The position numbers and the translations under genes are program-made. From Vitrella brassicaformis (lineage: Eukaryota; Sar; Vitrellaceae): a stretch of DNA of 64,000 bases. Shown piece after piece: positions 22,339-33,660 of the stretch. The stretch is taken from contig CDMY01000542.1 of the NCBI GenBank assembly GCA_001179505.1, positions 197,250 to 261,249 on the forward strand, read 5' to 3'. The notes under the pieces were generated by a model. The model worked only from the letters and a program-made list of their open reading frames with translations. It did no database searches and was not told the origin of the DNA. The stretch's first letter is position 1. Each line of letters starts with the position of its first letter.

Positions 22339-23065
22339 CCGCTGCAGTGTGTGCTCCTCGAGCAAGCGGCGGCGCTCCAGGATCTGGTTGCGCAGCTTAT
22401 CCCTCTTCTCGATCAGGGTGGGCAGCTTATCCCTCTTCTTCTCTTCCTCCTGCATCTGAGTGACAGACAGGTCAGAAGCAGCCATGTGTTGTGTGTGGTG
22501 TTGGGATGCGTGTTATCGGTGGGTCTGTGCGGGGGTCACCTGCCGGTATCTCTCCTGCATCTCTAGGGCTCCTTGACGATCTGAGCGACCGAACGAATGC
22601 ACACACGTACATGCGAGGATTGATGAATGCAGCGGGGTGGTGCTGTGCTCTTGGTGTACCGGGTCAGACGGGTCGCCATTCTCCAGTCGCTCGAGGTCCT
22701 TCTTGATGGCCGTGTAGGCCTCAACCAAGGCCTGGAAGTCCTCCTTGCGACCCTGCTTGTCCGTGTGGGTTTTCTGCAGACACATACACATCCGTCCGCC
22801 AAGATGTGTCCAATCATTCGTATCGGTTTGCAGTGCGTACCAGGGCGCCTTTGTGATATGCCTTCTTGACCTCATTCAGCGGGGCGCACGGATGCACGGG
22901 CAACTTCTCGTAGAACCCCACGTATTCGGAACCGACGAATCCCGTGCGGCCGTCGGCACGCGTGATGGGCATGCTGGCTCTTTCTCCCGGCAGGGCAGCA
23001 ACTGCTGCGGTGTGCAGGAATGCCAACATCTTGCACACTCTCCCTCGCTTGCGGGTACGAAGCAT
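22339..23065 (-). pseudogene. J-domain-like gene copy (left, mirror of 43179-43938)
   Basis: The start ATG is at 23065. Exon 1 ends EVKKAYHKGAL (J helix II); exon 2 begins KTHTDKQGRKEDFQALVEAY (HPD-loop position and helix III). Exon 3 (22540-22580) is 41 nt instead of the family's 42, shifting the frame into a TAG (22563-22565). A coiled-coil exon with ERDKLRNQILERRRLLEE follows. HTD replaces HPD. Both the motif and the 41-nt exon are identical in the right-arm copy. J-domain assignment rests on the pattern of helix II, H-x-D loop and helix III. Confidence 0.6.
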
Positions 23066-23444
23066 TGGTGTCTCGGGCGTGTCGTCTCGCGGTCGGTGTC
23101 GAGCAGTGCTGTGAGACAGACCGTCACGCTGATAAGAAAAAGCCCGACGAATATAAAATGTAGGCGGCGATCTGAGAAGGAGGAGAGAGACACTGATAGA
23201 ATGGCACCAACAAAAGACGGGCGAGACACCACATACTTACATGTCTCCTCCGGCCAGCACTTGCGCCCCTGTGTCGGTTCCAGCGAGGGTGCCCACCTCC
23301 CAAGCACGCACGCCCTCCGTCACTCCCATCACTCTCACACTTTCCCCCGCCCCTTTCCTCGGGCTGCCCTTGCCGCCTGATGATCTGATGAACCAGCACC
23401 GGACGTGTTCGTCGTGATGCGCTGGGTGTGGGTGCCCCTCCCCC

Positions 23445-24220
23445 TCACTGCCCGAGGAGCACAGCCAGCATCTGCCGATGCGTCAAGGGCTGCGCGCCTC
23501 TGTCGGTGCCCACGACCCTCATGTGGATGTCCAGTGCCGCCTGGGCTGCCGGGCTGCGGTATGGTCGGCCGGTGGGGCCGGTCCTGTCCTTCTGGAAGAG
23601 CCGTCTGATGATTGGCATCATTGCATACCCTGAGCGAAGACCACACATTAATGGTGCGTGTGTGCTGCGTATGCGTGTCGCCACCATTCAGTCCACTCTT
23701 ACCGAGCAGCATCACTTCGTTCTCCTGGCTCCTGAATGGGTCTGTCTGCTGCGCGGAGCCCTCCATGATGTGGCGGCGGCTTTGACCCACACACACATCC
23801 ATCCACGCGTCCATTCAACATCCACACGCAAATGTGTGGCTGGCGATGTGTGTGGCGCTTGTCGGCTCACTCACGGCTGCGTCGAAATCGAACCACTTGC
23901 CCGTGTTGTCCGCTGCACACACATGCAAATAGAGCAGAGGCGTAGGCACCCACTGTTGCTCTGTCTCTCTCTGTAAACGTCTCTCTCTGTGTGCGTGTGG
24001 TTATACTCACGTTGGGCTTGATGCCGTTGATGCTGATGCCGCCCCACTCAGAAACTTCCCCAGCCCCTCCAATGCATCGTGGAAGAACACTTTAGCCTGG
24101 GGCAGAGCCACGCCCTGAGCCTGCACATCAACACCAACACCAGCCAACACACGATGTGTGCACGATAGTGTGTCTAGTGTGCGTGCGGTAGCCCACTGAC
24201 CTTCCACGAAGCCGGTCACA
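23445..24220 (-). pseudogene. Kinase-like family copy K2 (left)
   Basis: Exons, from high to low coordinates: QGVALPQAKVFFHDALEGLG (about 24121-24015), a WFDFDAA exon (about 23912-23876), RRHIMEGSAQQTDPFRS (about 23790-23700), then GYAMMPIIRRLFQKD to AQPLTHRQMLAVLLGQ and a stop (23445). The first exon lost one base relative to the 35.6-kb copy (FHEWG became frame-shifted). The last exon is still open here but frameshifted in the right-arm mirror, so the two arms decayed separately after duplication. Confidence 0.5.
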
Positions 24221-24296
24221 GGCGCTTACTCAGTCGCTGGCGAATGTCTTTCTGTGCGTGCATCGGCCTTTCCACCACCAGGCTGCACACAAACCA

Positions 24297-24308
24297 TAGC
24301 AACACACA

Positions 24309-24342
<34 letters not shown>
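24297..24342. repeat. (CA)n(GA)n microsatellite
   Basis: CA dinucleotides run into GA dinucleotides. The mirror run lies at about 42010-42055 in the right arm. Confidence 0.9.
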
Positions 24343-24343
<1 letters not shown>

Positions 24344-24639
24344 GATGCGCACATGGGAGACGCGAAGACATCCGAGCTGAGCCGTGCTGTGCTGACCTCC
24401 TAGCTATGTCCATGACCTTCCTCCTCTCCTCTCTCTCTGTGGCCTTCTGGTGGGCCCTCTTCTCTTTCTTTTGCTGTGCCTTCTGATGGGCATTTGTTTT
24501 CCTCTCTGCCCACACCCACACCACTCATTTCGTCTCCTCTGTCCAGATGATTCATTCATCTAGTGCTACTAAACCGTCGTACGTGTGCAGCTGTGCCAAC
24601 ACTCACATCCGAATATAAAATGTAGGCAACGATAAACGA

Positions 24640-25217
24640 AACGCCTCTCTGCCGCCACACACACCGCCCTCCCACTCACCCCTCCCTCAGAACCATGTCG
24701 GTGACCTTCCTCCTCTCTCTCTGTGGCCTTCTGGTGGGCCCTCTTCTCTTTTGCTGTGCCTTCTGATAGGCATTTTTTCCTTTCTGCCCCCATCCACACA
24801 CACAACCATGTCGCCTTTACTTGGGCTGACTGCCGCCCTCTCTAGCTCTATCACACTGTACCCGTCCACATACGGCCAGCCGCTCTCTCTCGTTGTGGTC
24901 ACCCACCCATTGTGTCACCACGTCCACGCGGCCCGTTCGTTGGGCGACACACAAAGACGAGCTTCGCTCTCTCACTAACAAAAACTTCGGCAGACCACAC
25001 ACAGTCCAAAAATAACCAAGGCGCTCTCCCGTCCCATGCACGCAGACCACACATCACCCCACCCAACCCAAACGCACACACCCTCCCTCCCTCCCTGCCG
25101 TCCTCCTGTCCATCCATCCATCCAAAAGTAAGGAATCTCTCGCGACTCCCTCGCTAGCTGGCTGCATGTGTCGCTGCTGGTTGTGTGTATGGGTGGGTGG
25201 GTTGTGTGATGCATTGA
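24640..25217. other. Gene-free part of the left arm
   Basis: Pyrimidine-rich (CTCTCT, CCTCCC) sequence with GGCCTTCTGGTGGGCCCTCTT-type blocks, one of which also occurs at 24440-24465, showing local duplication. It mirrors 41.2-41.8 kb. No coding signal. Confidence 0.5.
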
Positions 25218-26145
25218 TTACACGAGGCAGCCGGACATGCACCATGCAAAGGGGTTGGGCAGCGCGAACCAGCCCCAGCACCCTTTTCTCCCTTTCCCAT
25301 CCCCCTCTATCTTGACCTCCCTCCCTCCCCTCCCACATCCCCTGAGCCGCCTCGCCCTGGTCGGCCACCAGGTGCACCGCGCCCTCGAAGCCCACCGGCA
25401 GCCGGATGGTCGTCTCGTCAGTCTCGTCCTGGTCGCTGTCGGGCGAGTGCTGGGTGTGGCGGGTGGACGGCGACGTGTTGGGCGAGCTGGACCGCTGGGC
25501 GCTGCGGGGCGATGCGTCTGTGGTGGCGCTGTCAGACTTGTTGGTCTGGATGTGCTGCCGCCTCTCTCTCAACAGACGACGGTGTTGGATCTCCTCGAGC
25601 TCCTGTTCGATGAGCTTGAGCTCCTTCTCCCTCTCCGCGTCGGCCGCCTTCATCTGAGTTAGTGGGTGAAGGCGTGTGAATGCGTGTGTGTGTGGGTGTG
25701 TGGCGGGGTCACCTGCTGGTACATCTCCCTCCTCTCGCGGCGCCGCTTGATAATCTGACCGGCCGAACGAACGCACACACGTACATGCGAGGATTGATGA
25801 ATGCAGCGTGATGGTGCTGTGCTCTTGGTGTACCGGGTCAGACGGGTCGCCATCCCTCAGTTGCTCGAGGTCCTTCTTGATGACGGTGTAGGCCTCAACC
25901 AAGGCCTGGAAGTCCTCCTTGCGACCCCCCTTGTCTGTGTGGCTATTCTGCAGACACACACACATCCGTCCGCCAAGATGCGTCCAATCGTTCGTATCGG
26001 TTTGCAATGCGTACCAGGGCGCCTTTGTGATACGATTTCTTGATCTCATGTAGCGGGCCCACGGATGCACCTTCAGCTTCTTGTAGGAGCCGCATTTGTC
26101 GGCGGCGGTGAAGCCCTGGCGGCCGTCTGGCAGCGTGATGGGCAT
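25218..26145 (-). pseudogene. J-domain-like gene copy (left, second)
   Basis: From the ATG at 26145: MPITLPDGRQGF and KKLKVHPWARY, then one base is missing relative to other copies, and HEIKKSYHKGAL continues in a second frame. Exon 2 begins NSHTDKGGRKEDFQAL; the 42-nt exon reads IIKRRRERREMYQQ. The last exon has a coiled coil (EREKELKLIEQELEEIQH), a Ser-rich linker and VHLVADQGEAAQGM; the tail is frameshifted before the stop near 25218. It shows that the coiled coil and VADQGEAAQGM tail belong to the J-like family. The right-arm mirror (40410-41196) lacks the N-terminal exon. Confidence 0.55.
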
Positions 26146-26681
26146 CCTGGCTCTTTCTCTCTCGACAAACGGTATAGGAACACAACCATCCCGTTCTCCA
26201 TCGCTCAGCGACAACTGCCAGAACGAGGCGATCTGCTTCAGTCGTTCAGTTATGGGGAAGATCCTGACGAATATAAATGTAGGCGGCGATATGAGAGCAT
26301 CTGAGATGAGAGAGAGAGGACATGACGAAGGATTGTGTCTCACTCACGTACGTGTCAAGGAAAGTGTCGTGGCATCAGGTCAGGTAAGCTGCCCACAATT
26401 TGAAATTGCCACTTCGCCGGCCGGTATGAGAGTTCGCATCGTTGATCGCTTCTAGGACCTTCCACGACCTTGATCACAGCATGTCAGAAGAGAAGCACCT
26501 GTGCGTTGTTTTCCATGCGTCTCTACGCACCCACCGATTACCTTACCTGGCCGAATACAGCACAAGAGCGATCGATCTCCTGGTATTCTCTGTTGGTGAT
26601 GAAAAACTGGCTCTGTCTCTGTGTGAGAGGCCCGCCCCCAGCTGTCGATTCTCGCGACCTGAACTACAGCTGGGGGAGAGT

Positions 26682-26830
26682 AGAGGGCAAATGAGCTGAA
26701 CTACCTGAACTACCTGAACTACCCTCTACTCTGAGTAGGGGGCCCACAGCTCAGTCAGCTGTCGATGGTGGAGAGTAGAGGGCCCACAGCTCACAATCGA
26801 CCTGAACTACCAGACAGAGGCAAATGAGAC
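26682..26830. repeat. Local repeat cluster, CTGAACTAC and AGAGTAGAGGGC units
   Basis: CTGAACTAC occurs several times and GAGAGTAGAGGGC twice, separated by blocks reading CCCACAGCTCA. The mirror region near 38650-38715 has one unit of each, so the cluster expanded only in the left arm. Confidence 0.7.
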
Positions 26831-27140
26831 CAATGACAGAGCGGGGCAGCGTTTGGTGGACGTCTCCTGTGTTCAGTAGTCAGATAAGTCCTTGAGCTTC
26901 CGACGGATCTGCAAGGAGAGCATGCGAAAACAGGCTGCTACATTCGGTGAGAAAGGCAGCTTCTGCAGAGGGGAAACAAGACAGCGGTCACTAGAATCAG
27001 CACTGATGAGGGCTCACCGTGAGGCGCTGCTCCAGGGGCGTTGTTGTTTTCTCATTATTGTTTGTCCTGAGGTGCAGGGACGCGAGACATGACAAAATCT
27101 CTTTGCGCATGTGTCCATCGCGATGGCGGCTCACACTTGC

Positions 27141-27811
27141 TTACGGTAAGGGGCCGCAAGAGGTCGCACATGGCCCAGCCTGACAAAGATACAGACGAAA
27201 GAGTCCATACGACACCAAATTGGATGGATTACAGTAAATGTGTGTGTGTGCGTGTAGCTCACCCAGCTGCTTGAGCTCGGCCTCTGGGCTCCGATAAGGG
27301 TCAGTGCCCTGCTCGGAGCCCTCCATGATGTGGCGGCGACGGTCATCCATGGCCCCTGCCCTCACCTGCAGCCATCAATGGAATACACCCAACACGTCAA
27401 CGACACTATGAGAAGTGCTGCCGTGTGTGCCTTACAGCCTGGTCGAAATCAAACCACACCCCATTCCCGCGGAAGGAACGCTGTCCCCCTGCACCCATAC
27501 GCACACGGAGAGAGACAAAAAGTGGTACGGTTATGTCGTGTGTCGGCCTGTTCCCTCTGTGTGTCGTCTTACATTCGACTTGATGTCATTAATGGAGATG
27601 CCCCACTCATGAAACTTCCCCAGCCCCTCCAACGCAGTGTGAAAGAGCCCACACGCCTGCGGCAGTGTGAGCCCCTCACGGACGCGACCGCTATCCCACG
27701 TCCCTGGCACACACACCAACACAGAGACCATCAAGTGCTCGGTGGACTGACAATTGCTCTCTGGTGGCACACTGACATACCTTCCATGAGCGCATCAGTG
27801 AGGAAGCCCAT
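27141..27811 (-). pseudogene. Kinase-like family copy K1 (left), fragment
   Basis: Start ATG at 27811, just after a TATATAAAA stretch. Exons read MGFLTDALMEG; TWDSGRVREGLTLPQACGLF and ALEGLGKFHEWGISINDIK; GVWFDFDQAV; and RRRHIMEGSEQGTDPYRSPE followed by AELKQLG. Their order matches the hinge, catalytic loop (IND for HRD, then K and N), magnesium loop (FDFD for DFG) and APE region (GTDPYRSPE) of protein kinases. No N-lobe is visible upstream and no C-lobe downstream, so it is likely a fragment. Confidence 0.5.
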
Positions 27812-28215
27812 TTTTATATAAGCGTCTCCGTGCGGGCAGAGGGGAAAAGCGATGTCCACGACTCCGCTCCGCCCTCGGTCGGTTGGCGGGAGTGCCATCT
27901 CGCTGCTGATTGATTCAACTTACAGACAGGAGCAAGGACACACATCCCATGAGGGGGGCCGGAGTAGGACGGTCTCATCGGGGCACCCACCGCCAGGTGC
28001 CTTGATGGTGTGGAGCTGGTGCGACGAAGTGATTACGGAGAGGAGAGAACACAACAGGGACGAACTGAGGTCGAACGCCGAAATGATATTTGTTGTCCGA
28101 AAAGAGACGTTGCTGTCCAAAATTCTCGCCGGCCAGTAACGTCTCGAATTCTCGCCGGAAAGGAAAGGGCAGCCCTGGGGGTGTCGCTGACTTATTCTGC
28201 CGGCCATGATCCCAT

Positions 28216-28714
28216 CTCTCGGTGCTTGCCTTGCCTGTCCATGTATGTGGTTTGTATGTGGTTTGTCTGACAGTCTGTCTGTGCTGGTGTGGTTAGTGCG
28301 ATGTGCGGACTGACTTCCTTTGCGGTCATTGACGGCTGGAGGCTGAAAGATACATCTGGAGACATGTATGAATGAGACAGACGGCACACAGACTGACAGA
28401 ACGAGACAGCGTGCGTCGAATGAGGACTTAGTCAAATCGTACACACCCACATACACTTGGCTGGCTGTCCTCTCCCCACCCACACCCACACCCACCCACC
28501 CGGTAGTCTTTTGACAGAGCAAATCGCATGCATGTGCAGTCATGGTCACACCCACAGCTATATATGAACATCCACCCACCATCTATATGAACATCCACCC
28601 ACCATCCAACGGCAATGGTGGAACAGGCTGCCCTCTCTCGAGCGAAGAGGGCAAGGGGTAAGCAACTCCGCACATGCAGACAGCATTCACATGCGGCAAT
28701 GACCCATCCCAGCA
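28216..28714. other. Spacer start; small tandem repeat
   Basis: TATATGAACATCCACCCACC occurs twice in tandem near 28560-28610. ORFs here are unconvincing. Confidence 0.5.
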
Positions 28715-31268
28715 TCATGATGAGTCCATGCCCGCACGATGGATGAGCTCGTTGACGTCGACCGGACGGCGGCCCGACTCGTGCAGCGCACGGTGGTCAG
28801 CAGGATGCAGTTGCACTAGTGCCTCGGGCGGTATGCTCGGGAAGTCGCTGCGCAGCTCCGTCAGGCTCTCGTCGGTCAGCGGCACCACGCCAGACATGTC
28901 CTGAACGAACAAACCGACACCGGAATCACCCACAGAGATGCACCCATTCCGTGGCATGTGTTTATCTTCGTTTGTACCGGCAGGGAGTCTATGCGGGCGG
29001 CTGTGATGACTATCTGCCCGTTGCCTCTGAGGGCCTCCTCGGTCGTGCACGAGATGCGGTAGCCGTCCATCTCACCGTCTGGGAAGCGGTGCTGCATCAT
29101 GTCCCGGACGAAGTAGTGGGTGAAGGTGCCAATGGTCGGTTGCACTCGAAGGCTCAGCTCGGCCGCCCGCAGCTTCAGCAGAGACAGGATGCTCGAATGC
29201 ACGTACTCGATGGCATTCGCATCACGCGGCACTGCACACACAGGACACAGACATCCACCACCCTGCTGAGAAGGCCTCCTTCTGTGTGTGCTGACTGACC
29301 CCGTAGCTCTATGTCAATGCTATGGGTCGTCTGCAGAGCTCCCGCAGCAGCACCGTCCCCTAAACCCACGGACCGACCCCACATCACCCGCACTCTGCGC
29401 ACCTCCCGGCCCCTGAGTGCCGCCAACGCCCTCTCGCTGCCTGCCGGTACAGTCAGCTCCTGCAGCGGCTGCCCCATCTTGTCTGCCAGCACCCCCAGCA
29501 CCTCCGATGCGATGTGGCTGTACACGAACAGGTCTGGCTCAGGGCCAGATTGCCCTGAAGGACAGCAGCTCCTGCTCGGGAAGGCCCTGCCCTCCTGCAG
29601 GTGGTCGAGCACCGATGGGCGCGGGGAGGGGGCGTTGGGTGGAGGCGTGAATCCGGGTGTGTCGATGAGCTCGACTTGAATGGCAGTGTCGAACGTCAGG
29701 CTGGCTGCCAGGTCCTTCGCCGATCGAGTGGACATGTCCATGGGGTGGGACAGGTGTGCCGCTTCGGACTGCCACTGCACACGGAAGGCCCCCTTGGCCA
29801 AGGTGACGAGGGCCCGCGCGACGAAGGGGGGCAGCGGGCCAGGAGGAAGGTCGTGCAGCAGGGCTAAGTTGAAGACACGGATGGGGCTGTATGTCACGGG
29901 GATGTCTGGTGATGTCGCGACGGCGCTGACGAAGGACGACAGGGCCTGCAGGGTGTGCACGAGGCTGCTGTCGACCACATTGACGTCCACAAACTGGATG
30001 TGGAGCGACTTGATCGTGCGACGGCAGCCACGAGCCACCAACACGGCCTGCAAAACGCACACAGAGCAACATCCATCCATTCATCCATCCATCCATCCAT
30101 GTTAACGTTCGCCTCCCTTCGTCCCCTCCTCGCCCACCGTCAGCTCGTTGAGTTGATCGTTCTCGTCTGCATCTGACAGCTCCAGGATCAGGCACTGCAG
30201 CCGCGCCAGCGGCCCTCTCTGCCCCACAGGCGGCAGTGGGAAGGCTGTGCACGCAGATGCCAGGTCGCCGGGTCGCATGGGCACCATCAGCCGCTTGAGG
30301 CATCGGGATGAGCACAGGATGCCCCCCATGTGTGGCGCGCCGGTGCCGGGGCCATCGGTGCCGCCGGTCACCTCCTCGAGTGCAGGTGTGTGCCACCCTC
30401 GCGCGATGGCCTGGCCCTGGGCGGTCCACACGCCTATGATCTTGGTCAGCGAAGGGAGGGTGGGTGGGGTGGCGGGCACGGGCGGCAGGGTGGGCTGCGT
30501 GCGCTGGGGAGCCTGGGAGTAGACGCGATCGTTAAGAGCGGGGAACAGCCGCATCGCGATGGTGCCGTCTGGGTTGCCCCCCATCGCTACGCAGTGCGCC
30601 TGGTGCTCGTGGGGGTAGATGGTGGGTGCCGTGCGCTCGAATGCGATGCACTGGAGGGACCCGCCAGCCCTGCCCTTCTCTCGCCCATGTGCGTGGCTCT
30701 CCACCAAGGCCACCAGCACGTCCAGACACCATCCCTCGTGTCGGCGCGGCTGCCGCAGCGTGATTGTCCTGGTTGACCAGCTCCTTTCCCCATCGCGATG
30801 CCGCCTCGAGAGGGATCCGCTCCCAGAAGCGCCGCATCCCTCCGTCCTCCCGACCGTCGTGCTCCTCGCAGTCGATGACTAGCTCCGTGTAGTGGGAGGT
30901 GGCCTGGTCAAAGAGAGAGGTGCCTATGGACGGCCATAACTTGAACAGCCGGAGCGGATGGTCGCAGGCAAACACGAATGGGAGGCAGTCGTTCTCTAAC
31001 AGACGCAGCACCGCCTGCATTAACTCGTTGCAGAGAAGACGGTATCCATCACAATCCATCAGATGCCCACATCTGTGCGTTCTTACCGGTCCTTCGTCGG
31101 TCGCCTGCCGCCCACTCGTGCGAGTCAAACGAAAGAATGAGCCGTCCGAAGCATCCTCCTGAATAAACAAGCACAGGACAAGCACAGGGCAGTTTCTGCT
31201 TTGTCGTTCATTCAATCATCTGAGTCTTTCACCTCTGCAGGCGAAGATGCGGCCTCGCTGTCGGTCAT
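28715..31268 (-). CDS. Hypothetical protein of the spacer
   Basis: A multi-exon gene, family not recognised. The start is MTDSEAASSPAE at 31268, spliced to EDASDGSFFRLT across an intron of about 80 bp; a second intron leads to VLRLLENDCLPFVFACDHPL. Further coding blocks: LQCIAFERTAPTIYPHEHQA (30650), LQCLILELSDADENDQLNEL (30180), then after an intron near 30110-30050, IKSLHIQFVDVNVVDSSLV (30020), THYFVRDMMQHRFPDGEM (29110) and the C-terminal VPLTDESLTELRSDF, ending MDSS at 28715. Alternating hydrophobic strands near 30200-30000 recall a repeat fold, but none can be named. One frame change near 30740-30790 has no convincing intron: either a short intron or an indel. Codon third positions are strongly GC, supporting coding. 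Confidence 0.6.
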
Positions 31269-31665
31269 TGCCAGCGCTAGCGCCGTCCACGGCGTCCCGC
31301 AGCCCGCCAGAGAGATGTGAGATGTTGGCGATGAGTGAATCACGCTATTGGAATCACGAATCAGTGGCGATGACAGGCGAGCAACAGGCGACGAAGGACC
31401 ATCAACTGCTGTGTAGCGAATGCTCCTCTTTCCCAGCTCGCGATCAAGCACCCACAAAAGTGGCAGAGATGGAGATGGAGATGGTATCGGGACTGCAGCC
31501 CGACTGCAGCAGAGGCTTCTTCAAGGAAGAGTCCGTCCGCACGACTGCATTTATTCATTCATTCATTCATTCACTCATCAAGCGTCTCCTATGAACGTCT
31601 ATCTGACATGCTCAGTGTCTGTCTGTATGCCCAGCCAGTGCGTGATCGCCCAGTCACACACAAAC

Positions 31666-31699
<34 letters not shown>
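31269..31699. other. Gene-free, ends in poly-C before the gap
   Basis: Contains (ATTC)n at about 31551-31576 and a run of about 30 C just before the assembly gap. No gene seen. Confidence 0.7.
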
Positions 31700-31999
31700 N
31701 NNNNNNNNNNNNNNNNNNNNNNNNNNNNNNNNNNNNNNNNNNNNNNNNNNNNNNNNNNNNNNNNNNNNNNNNNNNNNNNNNNNNNNNNNNNNNNNNNNNN
31801 NNNNNNNNNNNNNNNNNNNNNNNNNNNNNNNNNNNNNNNNNNNNNNNNNNNNNNNNNNNNNNNNNNNNNNNNNNNNNNNNNNNNNNNNNNNNNNNNNNNN
31901 NNNNNNNNNNNNNNNNNNNNNNNNNNNNNNNNNNNNNNNNNNNNNNNNNNNNNNNNNNNNNNNNNNNNNNNNNNNNNNNNNNNNNNNNNNNNNNNNNNN
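31700..31999. other. Assembly gap (300 N)
   Basis: Exactly 300 N, with C-rich homopolymer on both sides. All positional relations between the left and right halves of the window, including the orientation of the inverted repeat, depend on scaffolding across it. Confidence 0.98.
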
Positions 32000-32137
32000 C
32001 CCCCCCTCCCTCGCTCAGGCCTCTTCCAAGCCGGATGCCTTCGATGTAGGCGCCGGTGCCGATCCCTTGGGGCCGCAAGGCGGCGGACTCGCCCACAGCT
32101 CACCCAACCAATCGTCAGCAAGGACTCCTCGAGTGAG

Positions 32138-32500
32138 TCAGTCAGTCAGGCAGTCCGCAGGGCTGCGGTGCGAGCTCCAGCAGCGGCACACGCAAAGGAG
32201 AACGCACGTCAATGCGTCCTGGGCCTTGCTGGTGCCGCTGGGTTTGTCCTTGCCCTCCCGAGAGGTTGTCTGTGCAGGTGCTGGCGCCAGCGTTGGCTGA
32301 GACCTTGTGGCAGCTTGTGTGTCCAGCTGAGGGGCGCCCAAGGCACCCAGCGGTATGATGCCCTCTGGAACTTCATCCTCCAACTGCTGGGTAATCCTCT
32401 CGCCGACGACTGCAGCACCTTCACAGCCATCTCTTCGAACGGACGGCCGTGAAGGACGGGCTTGGTCGCCTGCCGACATCAGCTCCCTGATGGAGCACAC
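32138..32500 (-). CDS. Hypothetical C-terminal exon next to the tandem duplication
   Basis: An open frame with GC-ending codons: CSIRELMSAGDQARPSRP, then ITQQLEDEVPEGIIPLGALG and a Pro/Thr-rich end. It may be the 3' exon of the duplicated gene just upstream (32660-33485, same strand). No family recognised. Confidence 0.35.
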   Translation of the reverse strand: MCSIRELMSAGDQARPSRPSVRRDGCEGAAVVGERITQQLEDEVPEGIIPLGALGAPQLDTQAATRSQPTLAPAPAQTTSREGKDKPSGTSKAQDALTCVLLCVCRCWSSHRSPADCLTD

Positions 32501-32699
32501 AAGGGTGCATGAAGGGGTCCATTGTCAGTCGGTCTAGTTCCCTCCCTACCTGGAGGTCGCGGCCTGTGCTGTGCCATCGACTTGCGCAGCGCCGTCCTGA
32601 TGCCTGACCAAGGGCACGCACAAACACGCCAACACACAAACACACCGCACGCCCTCACAAGACGAGATGAGCAGACAAGCTGCAACTGCAGGTGATCTT

Positions 32700-33011
32700 C
32701 ATCCTTGCGCACCTTGGGGGGAGATCACCGTGCTTGCGCGCAACGTCCTCGAACATCAACAGCAAGGTGTCCTTGTCGTTAACTGTATAGTCGTCGTTAA
32801 CGTACTTGGCGGGGGCACGATACTCATCCCGCGTCCACTTCTTCAAGCTGAAGTGAGCGAGAATTCCCCGCTTCTCCTCGTCGACTTCGGAATCCTTTTG
32901 AAGCCGAACGAGGACAGTCACCACGCTACCGAATTTTCGCTCCCCACTGCACCAGTGCCTCCCCAACAACCCAAGGTTGTCTAAAAGGTTCCCCAACCAG
33001 TCAACAAGCAT
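32700..33011 (-). CDS. Duplicated hypothetical exon, copy A
   Basis: ATG at 33011: MLVDWLGNLLDNLGLLGRHW, then RLQKDSEVDEEKRGILAHF, KKWTRDEYRAPAKYVNDDYT and LLLMFEDVARKHGDLPPR. A splice donor follows (AAG/GTGCGC). Helix-rich and soluble; no family recognised. Compared with copy B it has more substitutions and a 6-bp difference (KDSEV), so it is probably the less constrained copy. Confidence 0.45.
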
Positions 33012-33179
33012 TTTGGCTCCTCCTTCCCTCCCTACACGGGGGTCGCCGCCTGTGGACCGGTGGGCAGACCGACGTCCGGATGCCTGACCAAGGGCACGCA
33101 CAAACACGCCAACACACAAACACACCGCACGCCCTCACAAGACGAGACGAGCAGACAAGCTGCAGCTGCAGGTGATCTT

Positions 33180-33485
33180 CTTCATCCTTGCGCACCTTGG
33201 GGGGAGATCACCGTGCTTGCGCGCAACGTCCTCGAACACCAACAGGAGGGTGTCCTTCTTGTTGACCGTGTAGTCTTCGTTGACGTACTGGGCGAGGGTA
33301 CGATACTCCTCCCGCGTCAACTTGCCCGGGTCGAAGTTAGCGAGGATTCCCCGCTTCTGGTCGTCGACTTCCTTTTCGAGCTGAGCGAGGGCAGTCCCCA
33401 CGATACAGAATTTTGGCTCCCTATAGCACCAGTGCCGGCCGAACAACCCAAGGTTGTCTAAAAGGTTCCCCAACCACTCGAGCAT
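33180..33485 (-). CDS. Duplicated hypothetical exon, copy B
   Basis: ATG at 33485: MLEWLGNLLDNLGLFGRHW, then LAQLEKEVDDQKRGILANF, GKLTREEYRTLAQYVNEDYT and LLLVFEDVARKHGDLPPR. The same donor as copy A. Differences between copies are largely conservative, which suggests both were once under selection. Function unknown. The gene divergent to it starts at 33661. Confidence 0.5.
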
Positions 33486-33660
33486 TTTGGCTCCTCCTTC
33501 CCTCGAGCATTTTTCACTGTGAGCTCGCGATGAAGATCCTGAGCTCGCACGCGAAGAAGGCAAAAAGGGGAGCAGCAGGACGCCATTGATATCGTGCCTT
33601 GGCCCATTGTCGTGAAATTCAGTCAAGAAATCGCACATTTTCGTTTTGTTGCTGGTGAGG

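Larger units (their letters stand above)
19255..28215. repeat. Left arm of a giant inverted repeat
   Basis: This arm pairs, reverse-complemented and in order, with 35110-46925. Paired segments: 19.26-19.8 with 46.36-46.93; 20.1-20.76 with 45.64-46.3; 20.77-21.25 with 45.16-45.64; 21.4-22.5 with 43.8-45.0; 22.5-23.4 with 42.97-43.8; 23.4-24.6 with 41.8-42.97; 24.6-25.2 with 41.2-41.8; 25.2-26.04 with 40.4-41.2; 26.4-27.1 with 38.36-38.95; 27.55-28.2 with 35.11-35.77 kb. Identity by eye ranges from nearly perfect (22.3-22.7 kb) to clearly diverged (20.0-20.2 kb). The genes inside are minus-strand mirror copies of right-arm genes. Confidence 0.9.
32540..33500. repeat. 480-bp tandem duplication
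   Basis: Positions 32601 onward and 33081 onward (ATGCCTGACCAAGGGCACGC) repeat with an offset of exactly 480 bp, about 90 percent alike by eye over about 430 bp. A shorter third trace (CCTCCCTACCTGGAGGTCGC-type) begins near 32540. Confidence 0.9.

Noticed and set aside
29175-30429. Overlapping frames suggesting a second gene within the 28.7-31.3 kb region
   Set aside because: Only one frame keeps plausible protein character at each point; the other (HRWPRHRRATHGG-type) is Arg/His-rich shadow.
31609-32300. ORFs running through the N gap
   Set aside because: Artefact of translating N; no coding content.
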